From DATEDA01 sp963789885 (GTDB lineage: Bacteria; Pseudomonadota; Gammaproteobacteria; Burkholderiales; SG8-39): 64,000 nucleotides of DNA. The notes under the pieces are model-generated. The model did not search any database and had not been told where the DNA came from. It saw only the letters and a list, made by a program, of their open reading frames with translations. The position numbers and the translations under genes are program-made. The DNA is taken from positions 1 to 64,000 of the forward strand of contig CAWBNB010000010.1 in NCBI GenBank assembly GCA_963789885.1, written 5' to 3'. Numbering within the stretch: the first letter of the stretch is position 1; each line of letters starts with the position of its first letter. Below are positions 1-13,900 of this stretch, piece after piece.

Positions 1-3000
1 CCGGTGGCCAACGCCGACAGCTACACCGTGGCCGAGGACGGCACGCTCAACATCGCCGCCGCCGGCGTGCTCGCCAACGACACCGACGTCGATGGCGATC
101 CGCTCACCGCGGTGCTGGGCACCGGGCCGGCCAACGGCACGCTCACCCTCAACACCGACGGCAGCTTCACCTACACGCCGAACGCCAATTTCAACGGCAC
201 CGACTCGTTCACCTATCGCGCCAACGACGGCGCGGTGAACTCGGCCCTGGCCACCGTCACCATCACCGTCACCGCGGTCAACGACACCCCGGTGGCCAAC
301 GCCGACAGCTACACCGTGGCCGAGGACGGCACGCTCAACATCGCCGCCGCCGGCGTGCTCGCCAACGACACCGACGTCGATGGCGATCCGCTCACCGCGG
401 TGCTGGGCACCGGGCCGGCCAACGGCACGCTCACCCTCAACACCGACGGCAGCTTCACCTACACGCCGAACGCCAATTTCAACGGCACCGACTCGTTCAC
501 CTATCGCGCCAACGACGGCGCGGTGAACTCGGCCCTGGCCACCGTCACCATCACCGTCACCGCGGTCAACGACACCCCGGTGGCCAACGCCGACAGCTAC
601 ACCGTGGCCGAGGACGGCACGCTCAACATCGCCGCCGCCGGCGTGCTCGCCAACGACACCGACGTCGATGGCGATCCGCTCACCGCGGTGCTGGGCACCG
701 GGCCGGCCAACGGCACGCTCACCCTCAACACCGACGGCAGCTTCACCTACACGCCGAACGCCAATTTCAACGGCACCGACTCGTTCACCTATCGCGCCAA
801 CGACGGCGCGGTGAACTCGGCCCTGGCCACCGTCACCATCACCGTCACCGCGGTCAACGACACCCCGGTGGCCAACGCCGACAGCTACACCGTGGCCGAG
901 GACGGCACGCTCAACATCGCCGCCGCCGGCGTGCTCGCCAACGACACCGACGTCGATGGCGATCCGCTCACCGCGGTGCTGGGCACCGGGCCGGCCAACG
1001 GCACGCTCACCCTCAACACCGACGGCAGCTTCACCTACACGCCGAACGCCAATTTCAACGGCACCGACTCGTTCACCTATCGCGCCAACGACGGCGCGGT
1101 GAACTCGGCCCTGGCCACCGTCACCATCACCGTCACCGCGGTCAACGACACCCCGGTGGCCAACGCCGACAGCTACACCGTGGCCGAGGACGGCACGCTC
1201 AACATCGCCGCCGCCGGCGTGCTCGCCAACGACACCGACGTCGATGGCGATCCGCTCACCGCGGTGCTGGGCACCGGGCCGGCCAACGGCACGCTCACCC
1301 TCAACACCGACGGCAGCTTCACCTACACGCCGAACGCCAATTTCAACGGCACCGACTCGTTCACCTATCGCGCCAACGACGGCGCGGTGAACTCGGCCCT
1401 GGCCACCGTCACCATCACCGTCACCGCGGTCAACGACACCCCGGTGGCCAACGCCGACAGCTACACCGTGGCCGAGGACGGCACGCTCAACATCGCCGCC
1501 GCCGGCGTGCTCGCCAACGACACCGACGTCGATGGCGATCCGCTCACCGCGGTGCTGGGCACCGGGCCGGCCAACGGCACGCTCACCCTCAACACCGACG
1601 GCAGCTTCACCTACACGCCGAACGCCAATTTCAACGGCACCGACTCGTTCACCTATCGCGCCAACGACGGCGCGGTGAACTCGGCCCTGGCCACCGTCAC
1701 CATCACCGTCACCGCGGTCAACGACACCCCGGTGGCCAACGCCGACAGCTACACCGTGGCCGAGGACGGCACGCTCAACATCGCCGCCGCCGGCGTGCTC
1801 GCCAACGACACCGACGTCGATGGCGATCCGCTCACCGCGGTGCTGGGCACCGGGCCGGCCAACGGCACGCTCACCCTCAACACCGACGGCAGCTTCACCT
1901 ACACGCCGAACGCCAATTTCAACGGCACCGACTCGTTCACCTATCGCGCCAACGACGGCGCGGTGAACTCGGCCCTGGCCACCGTCACCATCACCGTCAC
2001 CGCGGTCAACGACACCCCGGTGGCCAACGCCGACAGCTACACCGTGGCCGAGGACGGCACGCTCAACATCGCCGCCGCCGGCGTGCTCGCCAACGACACC
2101 GACGTCGATGGCGATCCGCTCACCGCGGTGCTGGGCACCGGGCCGGCCAACGGCACGCTCACCCTCAACACCGACGGCAGCTTCACCTACACGCCGAACG
2201 CCAATTTCAACGGCACCGACTCGTTCACCTATCGCGCCAACGACGGCGCGGTGAACTCGGCCCTGGCCACCGTCACCATCACCGTCACCGCGGTCAACGA
2301 CACCCCGGTGGCCAACGCCGACAGCTACACCGTGGCCGAGGACGGCACGCTCAACATCGCCGCCGCCGGCGTGCTCGCCAACGACACCGACGTCGATGGC
2401 GATCCGCTCACCGCGGTGCTGGGCACCGGGCCGGCCAACGGCACGCTCACCCTCAACACCGACGGCAGCTTCACCTACACGCCGAACGCCAATTTCAACG
2501 GCACCGACTCGTTCACCTATCGCGCCAACGACGGCGCGGTGAACTCGGCCCTGGCCACCGTCACCATCACCGTCACCGCGGTCAACGACACCCCGGTGGC
2601 CAACGCCGACAGCTACACCGTGGCCGAGGACGGCACGCTCAACATCGCCGCCGCCGGCGTGCTCGCCAACGACACCGACGTCGATGGCGATCCGCTCACC
2701 GCGGTGCTGGGCACCGGGCCGGCCAACGGCACGCTCACCCTCAACACCGACGGCAGCTTCACCTACACGCCGAACGCCAATTTCAACGGCACCGACTCGT
2801 TCACCTATCGCGCCAACGACGGCGCGGTGAACTCGGCCCTGGCCACCGTCACCATCACCGTCACCGCGGTCAACGACACCCCGGTGGCCAACGCCGACAG
2901 CTACACCGTGGCCGAGGACGGCACGCTCAACATCGCCGCCGCCGGCGTGCTCGCCAACGACACCGACGTCGATGGCGATCCGCTCACCGCGGTGCTGGGC

Positions 3001-5184
3001 ACCGGGCCGGCCAACGGCACGCTCACCCTCAACACCGACGGCAGCTTCACCTACACGCCGAACGCCAATTTCAACGGCACCGACTCGTTCACCTATCGCG
3101 CCAACGACGGCGCGGTGAACTCGGCCCTGGCCACCGTCACCATCACCGTCACCGCGGTCAACGACACCCCGGTGGCCAACGCCGACAGCTACACCGTGGC
3201 CGAGGACGGCACGCTCAACATCGCCGCCGCCGGCGTGCTCGCCAACGACACCGACGTCGATGGCGATCCGCTCACCGCGGTGCTGGGCACCGGGCCGGCC
3301 AACGGCACGCTCACCCTCAACACCGACGGCAGCTTCACCTACACGCCGAACGCCAATTTCAACGGCACCGACTCGTTCACCTATCGCGCCAACGACGGCG
3401 CGGTGAACTCGGCCCTGGCCACCGTCACCATCACCGTCACCGCGGTCAACGACACCCCGGTGGCCAACGCCGACAGCTACACCGTGGCCGAGGACGGCAC
3501 GCTCAACATCGCCGCCGCCGGCGTGCTCGCCAACGACACCGACGTCGATGGCGATCCGCTCACCGCGGTGCTGGGCACCGGGCCGGCCAACGGCACGCTC
3601 ACCCTCAACACCGACGGCAGCTTCACCTACACGCCGAACGCCAATTTCAACGGCACCGACTCGTTCACCTATCGCGCCAACGACGGCGCGGTGAACTCGG
3701 CCCTGGCCACCGTCACCATCACCGTCACCGCGGTCAACGACACCCCGGTGGCCAACGCCGACAGCTACACCGTGGCCGAGGACGGCACGCTCAACATCGC
3801 CGCCGCCGGCGTGCTCGCCAACGACACCGACGTCGATGGCGATCCGCTCACCGCGGTGCTGGGCACCGGGCCGGCCAACGGCACGCTCACCCTCAACACC
3901 GACGGCAGCTTCACCTACACGCCGAACGCCAATTTCAACGGCACCGACTCGTTCACCTATCGCGCCAACGACGGCGCGGTGAACTCGGCCCTGGCCACCG
4001 TCACCATCACCGTCACCGCGGTCAACGACACCCCGGTGGCCAACGCCGACAGCTACACCGTGGCCGAGGACGGCACGCTCAACATCGCCGCCGCCGGCGT
4101 GCTCGCCAACGACACCGACGTCGATGGCGATCCGCTCACCGCGGTGCTGGGCACCGGGCCGGCCAACGGCACGCTCACCCTCAACACCGACGGCAGCTTC
4201 ACCTACACGCCGAACGCCAATTTCAACGGCACCGACTCGTTCACCTATCGCGCCAACGACGGCGCGGTGAACTCGGCCCTGGCCACCGTCACCATCACCG
4301 TCACCGCGGTCAACGACACCCCGGTGGCCAACGCCGACAGCTACACCGTGGCCGAGGACGGCACGCTCAACATCGCCGCCGCCGGCGTGCTCGCCAACGA
4401 CACCGACGTCGATGGCGATCCGCTCACCGCGGTGCTGGGCACCGGGCCGGCCAACGGCACGCTCACCCTCAACACCGACGGCAGCTTCACCTACACGCCG
4501 AACGCCAATTTCAACGGCACCGACTCGTTCACCTATCGCGCCAACGACGGCGCGGTGAACTCGGCCCTGGCCACCGTCACCATCACCGTCACCGCGGTCA
4601 ACGACACCCCGGTGGCCAACGCCGACAGCTACACCGTGGCCGAGGACGGCACGCTCAACATCGCCGCCGCCGGCGTGCTCGCCAACGACACCGACGTCGA
4701 TGGCGATCCGCTCACCGCGGTGCTGGGCACCGGGCCGGCCAACGGCACGCTCACCCTCAACACCGACGGCAGCTTCACCTACACGCCGAACGCCAATTTC
4801 AACGGCACCGACTCGTTCACCTATCGCGCCAACGACGGCGCGGTGAACTCGGCCCTGGCCACCGTCACCATCACCGTCACCGCGGTCAACGACACCCCGG
4901 TGGCCAACGCCGACAGCTACACCGTGGCCGAGGACGGCACGCTCAACATCGCCGCCGCCGGCGTGCTCGCCAACGACACCGACGTCGATGGCGATCCGCT
5001 CACCGCGGTGCTGGGCACCGGGCCGGCCAACGGCACGCTCACCCTCAACACCGACGGCAGCTTCACCTACACGCCGAACGCCAATTTCAACGGCACCGAC
5101 TCGTTCACCTATCGCGCCAACGACGGCGCGGTGAACTCGGCCCTGGCCACCGTCACCATCACCGTCACCGCGGTCAACGACACG
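1..5184 (+). repeat. Tandem array R1: 18 copies of a 288-bp unit
   Basis: Copies start at 1, 289, 577 and so on every 288 bp, the last at 4897, and appear identical at the nucleotide level including synonymous positions; divergence begins at about 5182. Each unit encodes 96 residues, so the array stays in frame. It continues past the left edge, so 18 is a minimum. Perfect identity implies recent expansion or homogenisation, and the copy number is vulnerable to assembly error. Confidence 0.97.
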
Positions 5185-7567
5185 CCCACCCGCACCGCCG
5201 GCACGGTCACGAACCTCACCGTGCTCGAGGACTCGGGCACGACGTCACTCGGCCTGGGCGCGCTCACTTATTCGCCCGGCCCGGTCAACGAGTCGAGCCA
5301 GACGCTCACCTACACTGTCACCGTGGTGCCAGCAGCAGCCCTCGGTGACATCATGCTCGCCGACGGCACCACCATCGTGACTCCTGGGACGAGCTACACC
5401 CTTGCCGAGCTGCAGAGCATGCAGTTCCGCGCGGCCGCCAACGCCAACGGTGGGCCGGCCACCTTCGGCTGGAGCGTCACCGATAACGGCGGCACCGGCA
5501 ACGGGGGGACGGATACCCTGGCCGAGTCGCTCACGGTCAGCATCACCCCGCTCAATGACGCCCCGACGACCACCGGCATCGCCAACAGCACTATCAACGA
5601 GGACGCTCCGAACTCCGTGATCGATCTGTTCGCCGCGTTCTCCGACCTCGAGGACGCCGACAGCGCACTTACCTATACGATCACCGGCAATACGAACCCG
5701 GCGCTGTTCAGCTCGACCACGATCAATGGTGCCGCCGGCACGCTCACGCTGGCTTACGCCCCGAATGGCTTCGGCACGTCGACGCTCACCGTGCGCGCCA
5801 CCGACTCGGGCGGGCTGTTCGTTGAGACCACCTTCACTGTCACCGTCAACCCGGTCAACGACGCCCCCACCACCACCACGGTGACCCTCGCCCCGATCGC
5901 CGAGGACAGCGGGGCGCGCCTCATCACCCAGGCCGAGCTGCTCGCCAATGCGACCGACGTCGAGAGCGCCGCCCTGACGGCCACGGGCCTCGCCATCGCC
6001 GCCGGCAACGGAACGCTCGTCGACAATGGCAATGGCACCTGGACCTACACCCCGGCGGCGAACGACGACACCGCCGTGAGCTTCAGCTACGCCATTAACG
6101 ACGGCGCCGCCTCAGTGGCCGGCTCGGCCACCCTCGACATCACCCCGGTCAACGATCCGCCGGTCAACACTGTCCCGGGCCCCCAGGCCGCGTTCGAGGA
6201 TACCCCGCTCGCGATCGCCGGGCTGTCGGTCAGCGACCCGGAGGGCGGCACGACCACCGTCGCGCTCGCCGTCGGAAACGGCGCCCTCACGGTGAACCTC
6301 GCCGGCGGCGCGACGATTTCGGCCGGCGCGAACGGCAGCGCGACGCTCACCCTGTCGGGTACCGTGGCGCAGGTGAACGCGGCGCTCGCCACGCTCAGCT
6401 ACCTCGGCGTGCAGGATTGGAGCGGTGCCGACGCGCTAACGGTAACCACCGCCGATCCGGGCGGGCTGAGCGACACGGACACCTTTGCGATCGTCGTGGC
6501 ACCGGTCAATGACGCCTCGGTGCTCGGCAACAACAGCTTCGCCATCGCCAATGGCGGCACGCTGGTGCTGACCAGCGCGAACCTGAGCGCGACCGACGTC
6601 GACGACGCCGCGGCGAGCCTGATGTTCACGGTCGGCAGCGTCGTGCACGGCCGGTTCGAGCTCGTCGGCTTCCCGGGCGCGGCGATCCGACTTCACCCAA
6701 GACCAGATCATCACCGGCCAGGTGCAATTCGTTCACGACGGCTCGGGCGTCGCACCTTCGCTTCGCGCTCAACGTTTCGGATGCCGCCGCCACGAGCGGT
6801 CCCTACCTCGGGGGCGTCACCTTCTTTGCGGGCGGCGGCACGCCGGGCGGTGGTTCCGGCAGCGGCGGCGTTGGCACCGGCACAGGCGGTCTCGGCGTAG
6901 CCGACGCCGTGAGCATCCGACCGACCGCGATTCGACTTCACCTCGCCGGCTGACGTCGCTGTCGGTTCGACCCGACGTGCTCCCGCACCCCACGCTTCCG
7001 CTCGTGTACGGGGTCGCCCAGGAGTACCTCCGCACCCCGGTCGGACCGGTGATTTCGGTGAACGAGGAGGAAACCGGCGGTGCGCAGGCAACCACGGCAG
7101 CACCCGTGGTCGAGCAGCCAGGGAAGCCGGTCCAACCGCCCGCCTCGAACGCGGCGCCTGCGGAGACGGGCGTCAAGGAGACGACCGCCCTTCCGCCGAT
7201 CCATGCGGCGCCCGACGTGCTCGCCACCGCGCCTTCGAATGCCTCTGTCGACGTCACGCCACTGCGGGCCGAGATGGATACGATCCAAACACGCAAGGCC
7301 GCGGTCGTCCAGAGCGCGAAGCAACAACGCTCCATGCTCTCGAACGCGCTCTGGATCTCGGGTGCGGCCGCATCGGTCGGTGCGATCGCCTGGATCGCAC
7401 ACGCGACCGGATTGATGCGACGGCTGCTCGCGCTTGCGCCCGCGTGGCGCCGCGGCGGGGCCGTGCCCATTCTTCCGCCGGACGAGGACGAGCGGCGGCG
7501 CACGGCAACCAACGCGATCGTCGCGCCGCCTCCCCCGTCGAAGGCACCCCGGAAGTCGTCCGAATGA
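1..7567 (+). CDS. Giant cadherin-like repeat surface protein, copy A (5' end outside window, frameshifts near the 3' end)
   Basis: The open frame runs in from the left edge, so the N-terminus is missing. The first 1,728 residues are 18 identical 96-residue beta-sandwich units with the VANADSY, VLANDTDVDGDPLT and FTYRANDG motifs of cadherin-like/VCBS-type domains. Four or so diverged cadherin-like or CSPG-like domains follow to about nt 6680. The unbroken frame stops at 6900, but homology continues in other frames: DFTQDQIITGQVQFVHDGSG after about 6688, FALNVSDAAATSG after about 6758, and from about 6960 a tail ending at 7567. That tail (LRAEMDTIQ, a hydrophobic segment SVGAIAWIAHATGL, APAWR, acidic DEDE) is paralogous to the C-terminus of the next gene. 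I infer one gene with about three small indels. Such proteins are exported adhesins or matrix proteins; the exact role is unknown. Confidence 0.75.
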
Positions 7568-7909
7568 GCGTTCGGATGCGCCGGCGCCGCATGGCCCCGG
7601 CGTCAGCTCTGCAGGCGGAGTGTGCGAAAAGTCACGCTGCCGCGCCAGGATCGTGACGCCGATTCGGCACTCCGACAGCACGCCAACGCGTTCCGTAACG
7701 AGCGCGGACACCGAAACCTACGAACCTCCGACAGACGGGCCTCCCGTGGGGGCCGCGACCGACCTGTCGGCGCGGGATGTGGAATCCGCCGCTAACCGTC
7801 CTGTCCCCGACGTGGAATCCGTCCGGTATCGGCCAGGACAGGCTCGGCTCTTGCAGTTCTCCTTCGCGAAGGTGGAGCCGACGGGTCTGCAGCCTGCGGC
7901 GAGAGGGCG
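7568..7909. other. Intergenic gap between the two giant genes
   Basis: These 342 bp separate the inferred stop of copy A from the ATG of copy B. No frame through it looks like a conserved protein, and I see no intrinsic terminator (no stem followed by a T-run). A short phrase, GTGGAATCCG, occurs twice (about 7780 and 7812). The only promoter-like element is the sigma-54-like match listed separately. Confidence 0.6.
7840..7856 (+). promoter_or_regulatory. Possible sigma-54-type promoter ahead of copy B
   Basis: GG at 7841-7842 and GC at 7853-7854 have the 10-bp gap typical of -24/-12 elements, and TTGCA is present at the -12 side (AGGCTCG-N4-TTGCA). The -24 half has two mismatches to TGGCACG. 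It would start transcription about 45 nt before the ATG at 7910. Chance matches are common in GC-rich DNA. Confidence 0.3.
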
Positions 7910-10900
7910 ATGGGGTCGAGCAGAGAACGCACCGAGAAAAACCTCGGGGCAGCAGACGCTGCACCGGCGCTTTTGCACGTCCAGGCCCCGGGCACGGCAC
8001 CGACGAGGCTCGCTGAACCAGCCAAGGGCGCCAAGAGGCCGGCGCGCGCGCTGCCGATCCGCTCTTCGCCCGTCTCCACCGCCCCGTCGCTTCGCGCCAA
8101 GCTCTCCGCCTTGAAGAGCACCGGCAAGCGCGCTGCGCCCGCCCCCACGCGCGCGAAGTCGAAGTCCAAGCCCAAGCCGCCCTTCGCCCGCAACCCCGTC
8201 CTCCAGGAGCTCGAGCCGCGGCTCCTGATGTCCGCGGATCTCAACACGCTCGCCCACGACACCCTCATCGCCGCCCCCGCCCCCTCCGGCGCCGAATTCC
8301 GCAACATCGCCGATACCGGCGCCCCGACGGTGGTCACCTCCGCTGCCGTCGCTCCGATCCAGCGGACGAACGAGCTCGTCTTCGTCGACACGGCCACCCC
8401 GGACTACCAGCAGCTCATCGACGACATGCGCTCGAGCGCCCTTGCTCAAGGGCGCAACCTCGAGTTCGTGCTGATCGACGCGGACAAGGACGGCATCCGC
8501 AAGATCACCGACACGCTCGCCCAGAAGTCCGACCTCGATGCGATCCACATCATCAGCCACGCACGCGACGGCTCGGTGCAACTCGGGAACACGCAGCTCG
8601 ACTTCCAGACGCTGGTGCAGCGCGCGATGTCGATCAAGAGCTGGGGTAATGCGCTTAAGGCCGGCGGGGACATTCTGCTCTACGGCTGCGATCTCGCCGA
8701 AAACGCCGACGGCAAGTCGCTGGTCGATGCGATCGCGCGGCTGACCGGGGCCGATGTAGCCGCGAGCACCGACATCACCGGTGCGGCGTCCCTGGGCGGG
8801 AACTGGACGCTCGAGTACCAGACCGGGGCAATCCAGGCGAGCGTGCTGGTCAGCGCGCAGGAACAGCTCTCATGGGATCACACGCTCCCGAGCTCGATCT
8901 CCGGCACGATCTGGGAAGACGTGAACGGGGACGCGAACCTTGCTGACAAAGTCGGGGCGGCGGGGGTAACGGTCAGACTCTATCGGGACAACGGCTCCAA
9001 CCTCCCAGGCCCCGGCGACGCGCTGGTGGCTACCACCCTGACCAACGCGGCCGGGCAATACTCGTTTGCGGGCATCGGAAACAACAACGTTTACTGGGTC
9101 GTCGTCGACTCGCGAACAATCACCCCCAGCGCGGGGCTCAACGGCGGCCACACCGCCAGCGAGGTTTGGGCCGAGGAAACCTACGCCGTCGCAAACAACA
9201 TTGCCACCGTCACCGGTGGATCGATTCGTGCCGTCACGTACGCCGCCGGCAACTATCAACTCAGCGCGATGACGAGCGCCGGCGCGTTCTATGGCGGTGC
9301 GCGCGGCGATCGTTCGGACGACGGCGTGACGCTAGATCCCACGAGCGCAGTCGGGGCCGAGCACATCCAGTACGTGAAGACCGAAGCCAACACCGACGTC
9401 ACCGGCGTCGACTCGGCGTTCAGCTTCAACGTCATCGATAACACGCGCGGCGACGCGACCGACGACGACGCGGCTAATCCGCGCATGCAGCAGGGTTCAC
9501 TGCGGCAATTCATCCTGAACTCGAACGCGATCACCGGCACGCAAACCGCCAATTTCTCGATCGGCACGGGGGCGGCGACCATCACCGTGGCCTCCTTGCT
9601 CCCGTCTTTCACCGACACGGTCGTCATCGACGGCACTACGCAGGAGGGCTGGGTCGCCGCCCCGATCGTCGAGATCACCGGCCCCAACACGGGCACGGAC
9701 GGGCTGTACCTGGACGTCGGCAGCGACGGCAGCACGATCAAGGGGTTGATCCTCAACAACTTCAACCGGGCGATTGCCCTCTTTTCGTCCAACAACGTCG
9801 TCACCGGCAACTACTCGGGGACCAATGCGGCGGGCACGGTCGCAAAAGCGAACGTCGCCGGGGTTTGGATGAACTCCAGCAACAACACGATCGGTGGCAC
9901 GAGCGCCGCCGAGCGCAACATCCTCTCCGGCAACAACCTCGACGGCGTCCAGATCAACGGCTCGGTCGGCGCCACGGGCAACGTCATCATCGGGAATTAC
10001 ATCGGGCTGGACGTGACCGGCACCGTGGACCTGGGCAATACCAACCAGGGGGTGGCGATGTATCGGGGGGCCAAGAACAACACCGTCGGCGGCACCGCGC
10101 CCGGGACGGCCAACGTGATCTCCGGCAACAACGGGGAAGGCGTCCGGCTCATCGACGCGGGCACCACCGGCAACGTCGTGATCGGGAACCTCATCGGCAC
10201 CAATGCCGCGGGCACGGGCGCAATTGGCAACACGATCGGCGTCGCGATCCGGAACGGCGCGAGCGGGAACACCATCGGGGGTACCGCGGCCGGCACGCGC
10301 AACGTGATCTCGGGTAACCGCACCGCGGGCAGCCTCAACCCGGACAACGGCACCGGCTTGTTGATCAGTGACGCCGGCTCGGCGGGCAACGTAGTCCAGG
10401 GCAACTATATCGGCACCAATACGGCGGGCGCCGTCGCCGCGGGGTTCGGCAACGGCACCTACGGCGTCCAGTTCCAGGCGGGCGTCAATGGCAACACCGT
10501 GGGCGGCACCGCTGCCGGCGCGGGCAATATCATCGCGGGCAATAATGGGATCGGCGTAGGACTCCAGACTGCCGCCCAGCAGGACGGGATTCTCGGCAAC
10601 TCGATCTTCCAGAACACCGGCCTCGGGATCGACCTCGACCTCGATGGCGTCACCGCGAACGACGGCGCGACGAATGTCGCAAAGGCGAACATCGGCATGG
10701 ACAAGCCCGTGTTCACGCTCGTCGGTCTCTCGGGAACGACGCTTACGGTGGCCGGTTACGTCGGAAGCTCGTCCGCACCCTCCGCAACCTTCGCCGGTGC
10801 GCGTGTCGAGATCTTCAAGGCGGACGCCTCGGGACAGGGCAAGACCTATCTCGGGTTCCTCACCACCGATGCGACCGGGCACTTCGGCGGCTCGCTGACC

Positions 10901-13900
10901 GTGGGCGGCGTGGTGGTCGGTGACAAGCTGACCGCCACGGCAACCGACGCGGCCAACGACACCTCCGAGTTCGGTGCGACCGCGAGCGTTCTCGCCGGAT
11001 TCACCGTCAGCGGCACTATTTACAACGACGTAAGCGCCGATTCCTCCGTCTCGGTGGGCGAGGGCACGTTCTCCGGAGTCACGATCAAGCTGTACCAGGA
11101 CACGAACGGCAACGACCTGCCCGACGCTGCCGACGTACTCGTCGCCACCACGACGACCGGCGCCGGTGGCGCCTACAGCGTCGCCGCCCCGCCGAACGGA
11201 GTCTACTGGGTGGTGGTCGATTCCAAGACGATCGGAGCGGCGGCCTATAACGCCGGTAAGAGCATCGCGGACGTCTGGGCCGATCAGAGCTACGGCGTCA
11301 CCGGCGCGATGAACGGGGCGGCGTCGTTCCTCCTCGGGCCCGGCGCGCTCTACGGCGGGAAGAGCCCCACCGTCTCGGACAATGCGTCCGCCCTCGCCAC
11401 GTCTGAGCACGTGACGAAGGTGACCATCTCCGGCTCCAGCGTCGGCTCCATCGACTCCGGCTTCAGCTTCAACGTCATCGACAACGTGCGCGGAGACACG
11501 ACCGACGACGACGGCGGGGCGACCGGCCGCATGCAACAGGGCTCGCTACGCCAGTTCATTCTCAACGCCAACGCGATCAGCGGCGTCCAGGTCTCGAGCT
11601 TCTCCATCGGCGGGGGCGGCGCACAGACAATCGCGCCGACGGCTGCGTTCGCGTCGATCACCGACGCCGTGGTCCTCGACGCGACCACGCAGGCAGGGTT
11701 CGCGGGCACCCCGCTCATCGAGCTTGACGGAACAGGTTCGGGGGGGGCAGCCGGATTCACCCTGGCGAGCAACGGTTCGACGGTTCGAGGCTTCGTGATC
11801 AACCGGTTCGGCTACGGGTTTCAGGTCTCTGGAAACAGCAACCTGATCGCAGGAAACTGGATCGGGCTCGATGCGACCGGAAGCGTGGACCGCGGCAACG
11901 CCGTCGACGGGATCGTCCTCCTTGCAGGGGCCGCGAACAACACGATAGGCGGGACGGCTGCGAACGATCGCAACGTCATCTCGGGCAACGACGACGACGG
12001 CGTCAGCATCGATGGGGCCAGTGGCACGGTCGTGATCGGCAATTACGTCGGCACCAACGCCGCGGGTACCGCTGCAATCGGCAACTCCGGCGATGGTGTC
12101 GCGATCCAGCTCGGCGGCGTCACGCCGTCGACGAATACCACCGTCGGGGGAACCAGCACGGCGGAGCGGAATGTGATCTCCGGCAACGCGGCGAACGGCT
12201 CCCAGGGTCTGGCGAACGTGCGCATCCGCGGCGTGGGAACGACCGGGAACGTCGTGCTCGGCAACTACATCGGCACGGACTACACCGGCGCGGTGGCGTT
12301 GGCGAATCCGCGCGACGGCGTGGTCATCGACGAGGGCGCGCTGAACAATACCATCGGCGGCGCGGCGGCCGGTGCCGGAAACGTGATCAGCGGCAGCACA
12401 AATAACGGGATCCGTGTCCAGGGCACGTATTCCTACGCCGCAGGGGACGTCCTCGCCACGATCTACGGCAACCGCATCGGCACGAACGCCGCGGGCACCG
12501 CCGGACTCGCCAACGGTCAGTCCGGGATCTTCGTCGACGGGTCGTCCGGCACGGCTGTCACGGCCCCGCAGCGGATCTCGATCGGCGGCACCGGAGCGAA
12601 CCAGGGCAACACGATCGCCTTCAACACGCAGGACGGCGTCGCGGTCACCGTGAATGCGAGCCGCGTCACGATCGTCGGGAACTCGATCTACTCGAACGGT
12701 TCGGCAGTGGGAGATCTCGGCATCGACCTCGCGGCGGACGGCGTCACCAACAACGACGGCATCGGACCGTATGACGGCGACACCGGCCCCAACACGCTGC
12801 AAAACTTCCCGGCATTCTCCGCCGTTGCCACGGACGGCACCACGTTGACGGTGTCGGGCCGGCTCGACAGCGTCGCCTCGACCACCTATACGATTCACTT
12901 CTATGCGAGCACCGCCATCGATCCGAGCAGTCATGGCGAAGGGCAGCGCTACCTCGGCAGTACGACGGTCCTCACCGATGCCTCGGGCACCGCCCTCTTC
13001 AATAGCGTGCCGATCAGCGCCGCCGTCGCTCTGGGCGAGTGGGTCTCGATGACCGCGACGGATCCCACGGGGAACACTTCCGAGTTCTCGGTGTCCGTCG
13101 CGGCGGTCGCGGCGAACACGCCGCCAGTGAACACGGTGCCGGGCGCACAGTCGATTCCCGAAGACACCACCCAGGCGATCGCGGGAATCTCGGTCGGCGA
13201 CGCGCAAACCAACCTCAACTCGCTGCAGCTCGCGGTCTCCAACGGGGTCCTGAACGTCACCGCTTCGGGCGGCGCCGGGGTTGCCGGCAACGGTTCGGGG
13301 AGCGTCGTTATCACGGGTACACAGGCCGCCATCAACGCCACGGTCGCGAGCCTCACCTACCGCGGTAACCTCAATTACACCGGCCCCGACACGCTCACGG
13401 TGACGGCGACGGACGCTGGCAGTCTGACCGATGTCGACACCGCCACCATCAACATCACCGCGGTGGACGATGCCCCCACCGCCACGATCACCCCGCTCAC
13501 CTACGCGGCCACCGAGCAGACCACCCTCACCCTGGCCGGCACCGGATTGTCGATCGCCGATGTGGATGCGGGCGCAGCCGCGGTGCGCGCCACCCTGTCG
13601 GTGGTGAGCGGCACGCTGACGGTCACCGCCGGCGCCACCGGGGTCACCGTCACCGGCTCGGGCTCCAACTCGGTCACCCTGGACGGCACCCTCGCCCAGA
13701 TCAACAACCTGCTCGCCGGCAACGCCGGGGCCACGGCGAGCTACATCATCAACTCCGATACCCCGCCGGCGAGCGACACGCTCACGCTGCTCGCCAACGA
13801 CCTGGGCAACACCGGCGCCGGCGGCCCGCTCACCGGCTCCGACACCGCCACCATCAACATCACCGCGGTGGACGATGCCCCCACCGCCACGATCACCCCG

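Noticed and set aside
1..5184. CRISPR-like or satellite array
   Set aside because: Units are 288 bp, contiguous without spacers, in frame and protein-coding.
6722..7567. A separate gene downstream of copy A
   Set aside because: Its C-terminal 100 residues are paralogous to the tail of copy B, and its first part continues copy A's last domain in another frame, so it is the 3' end of copy A.
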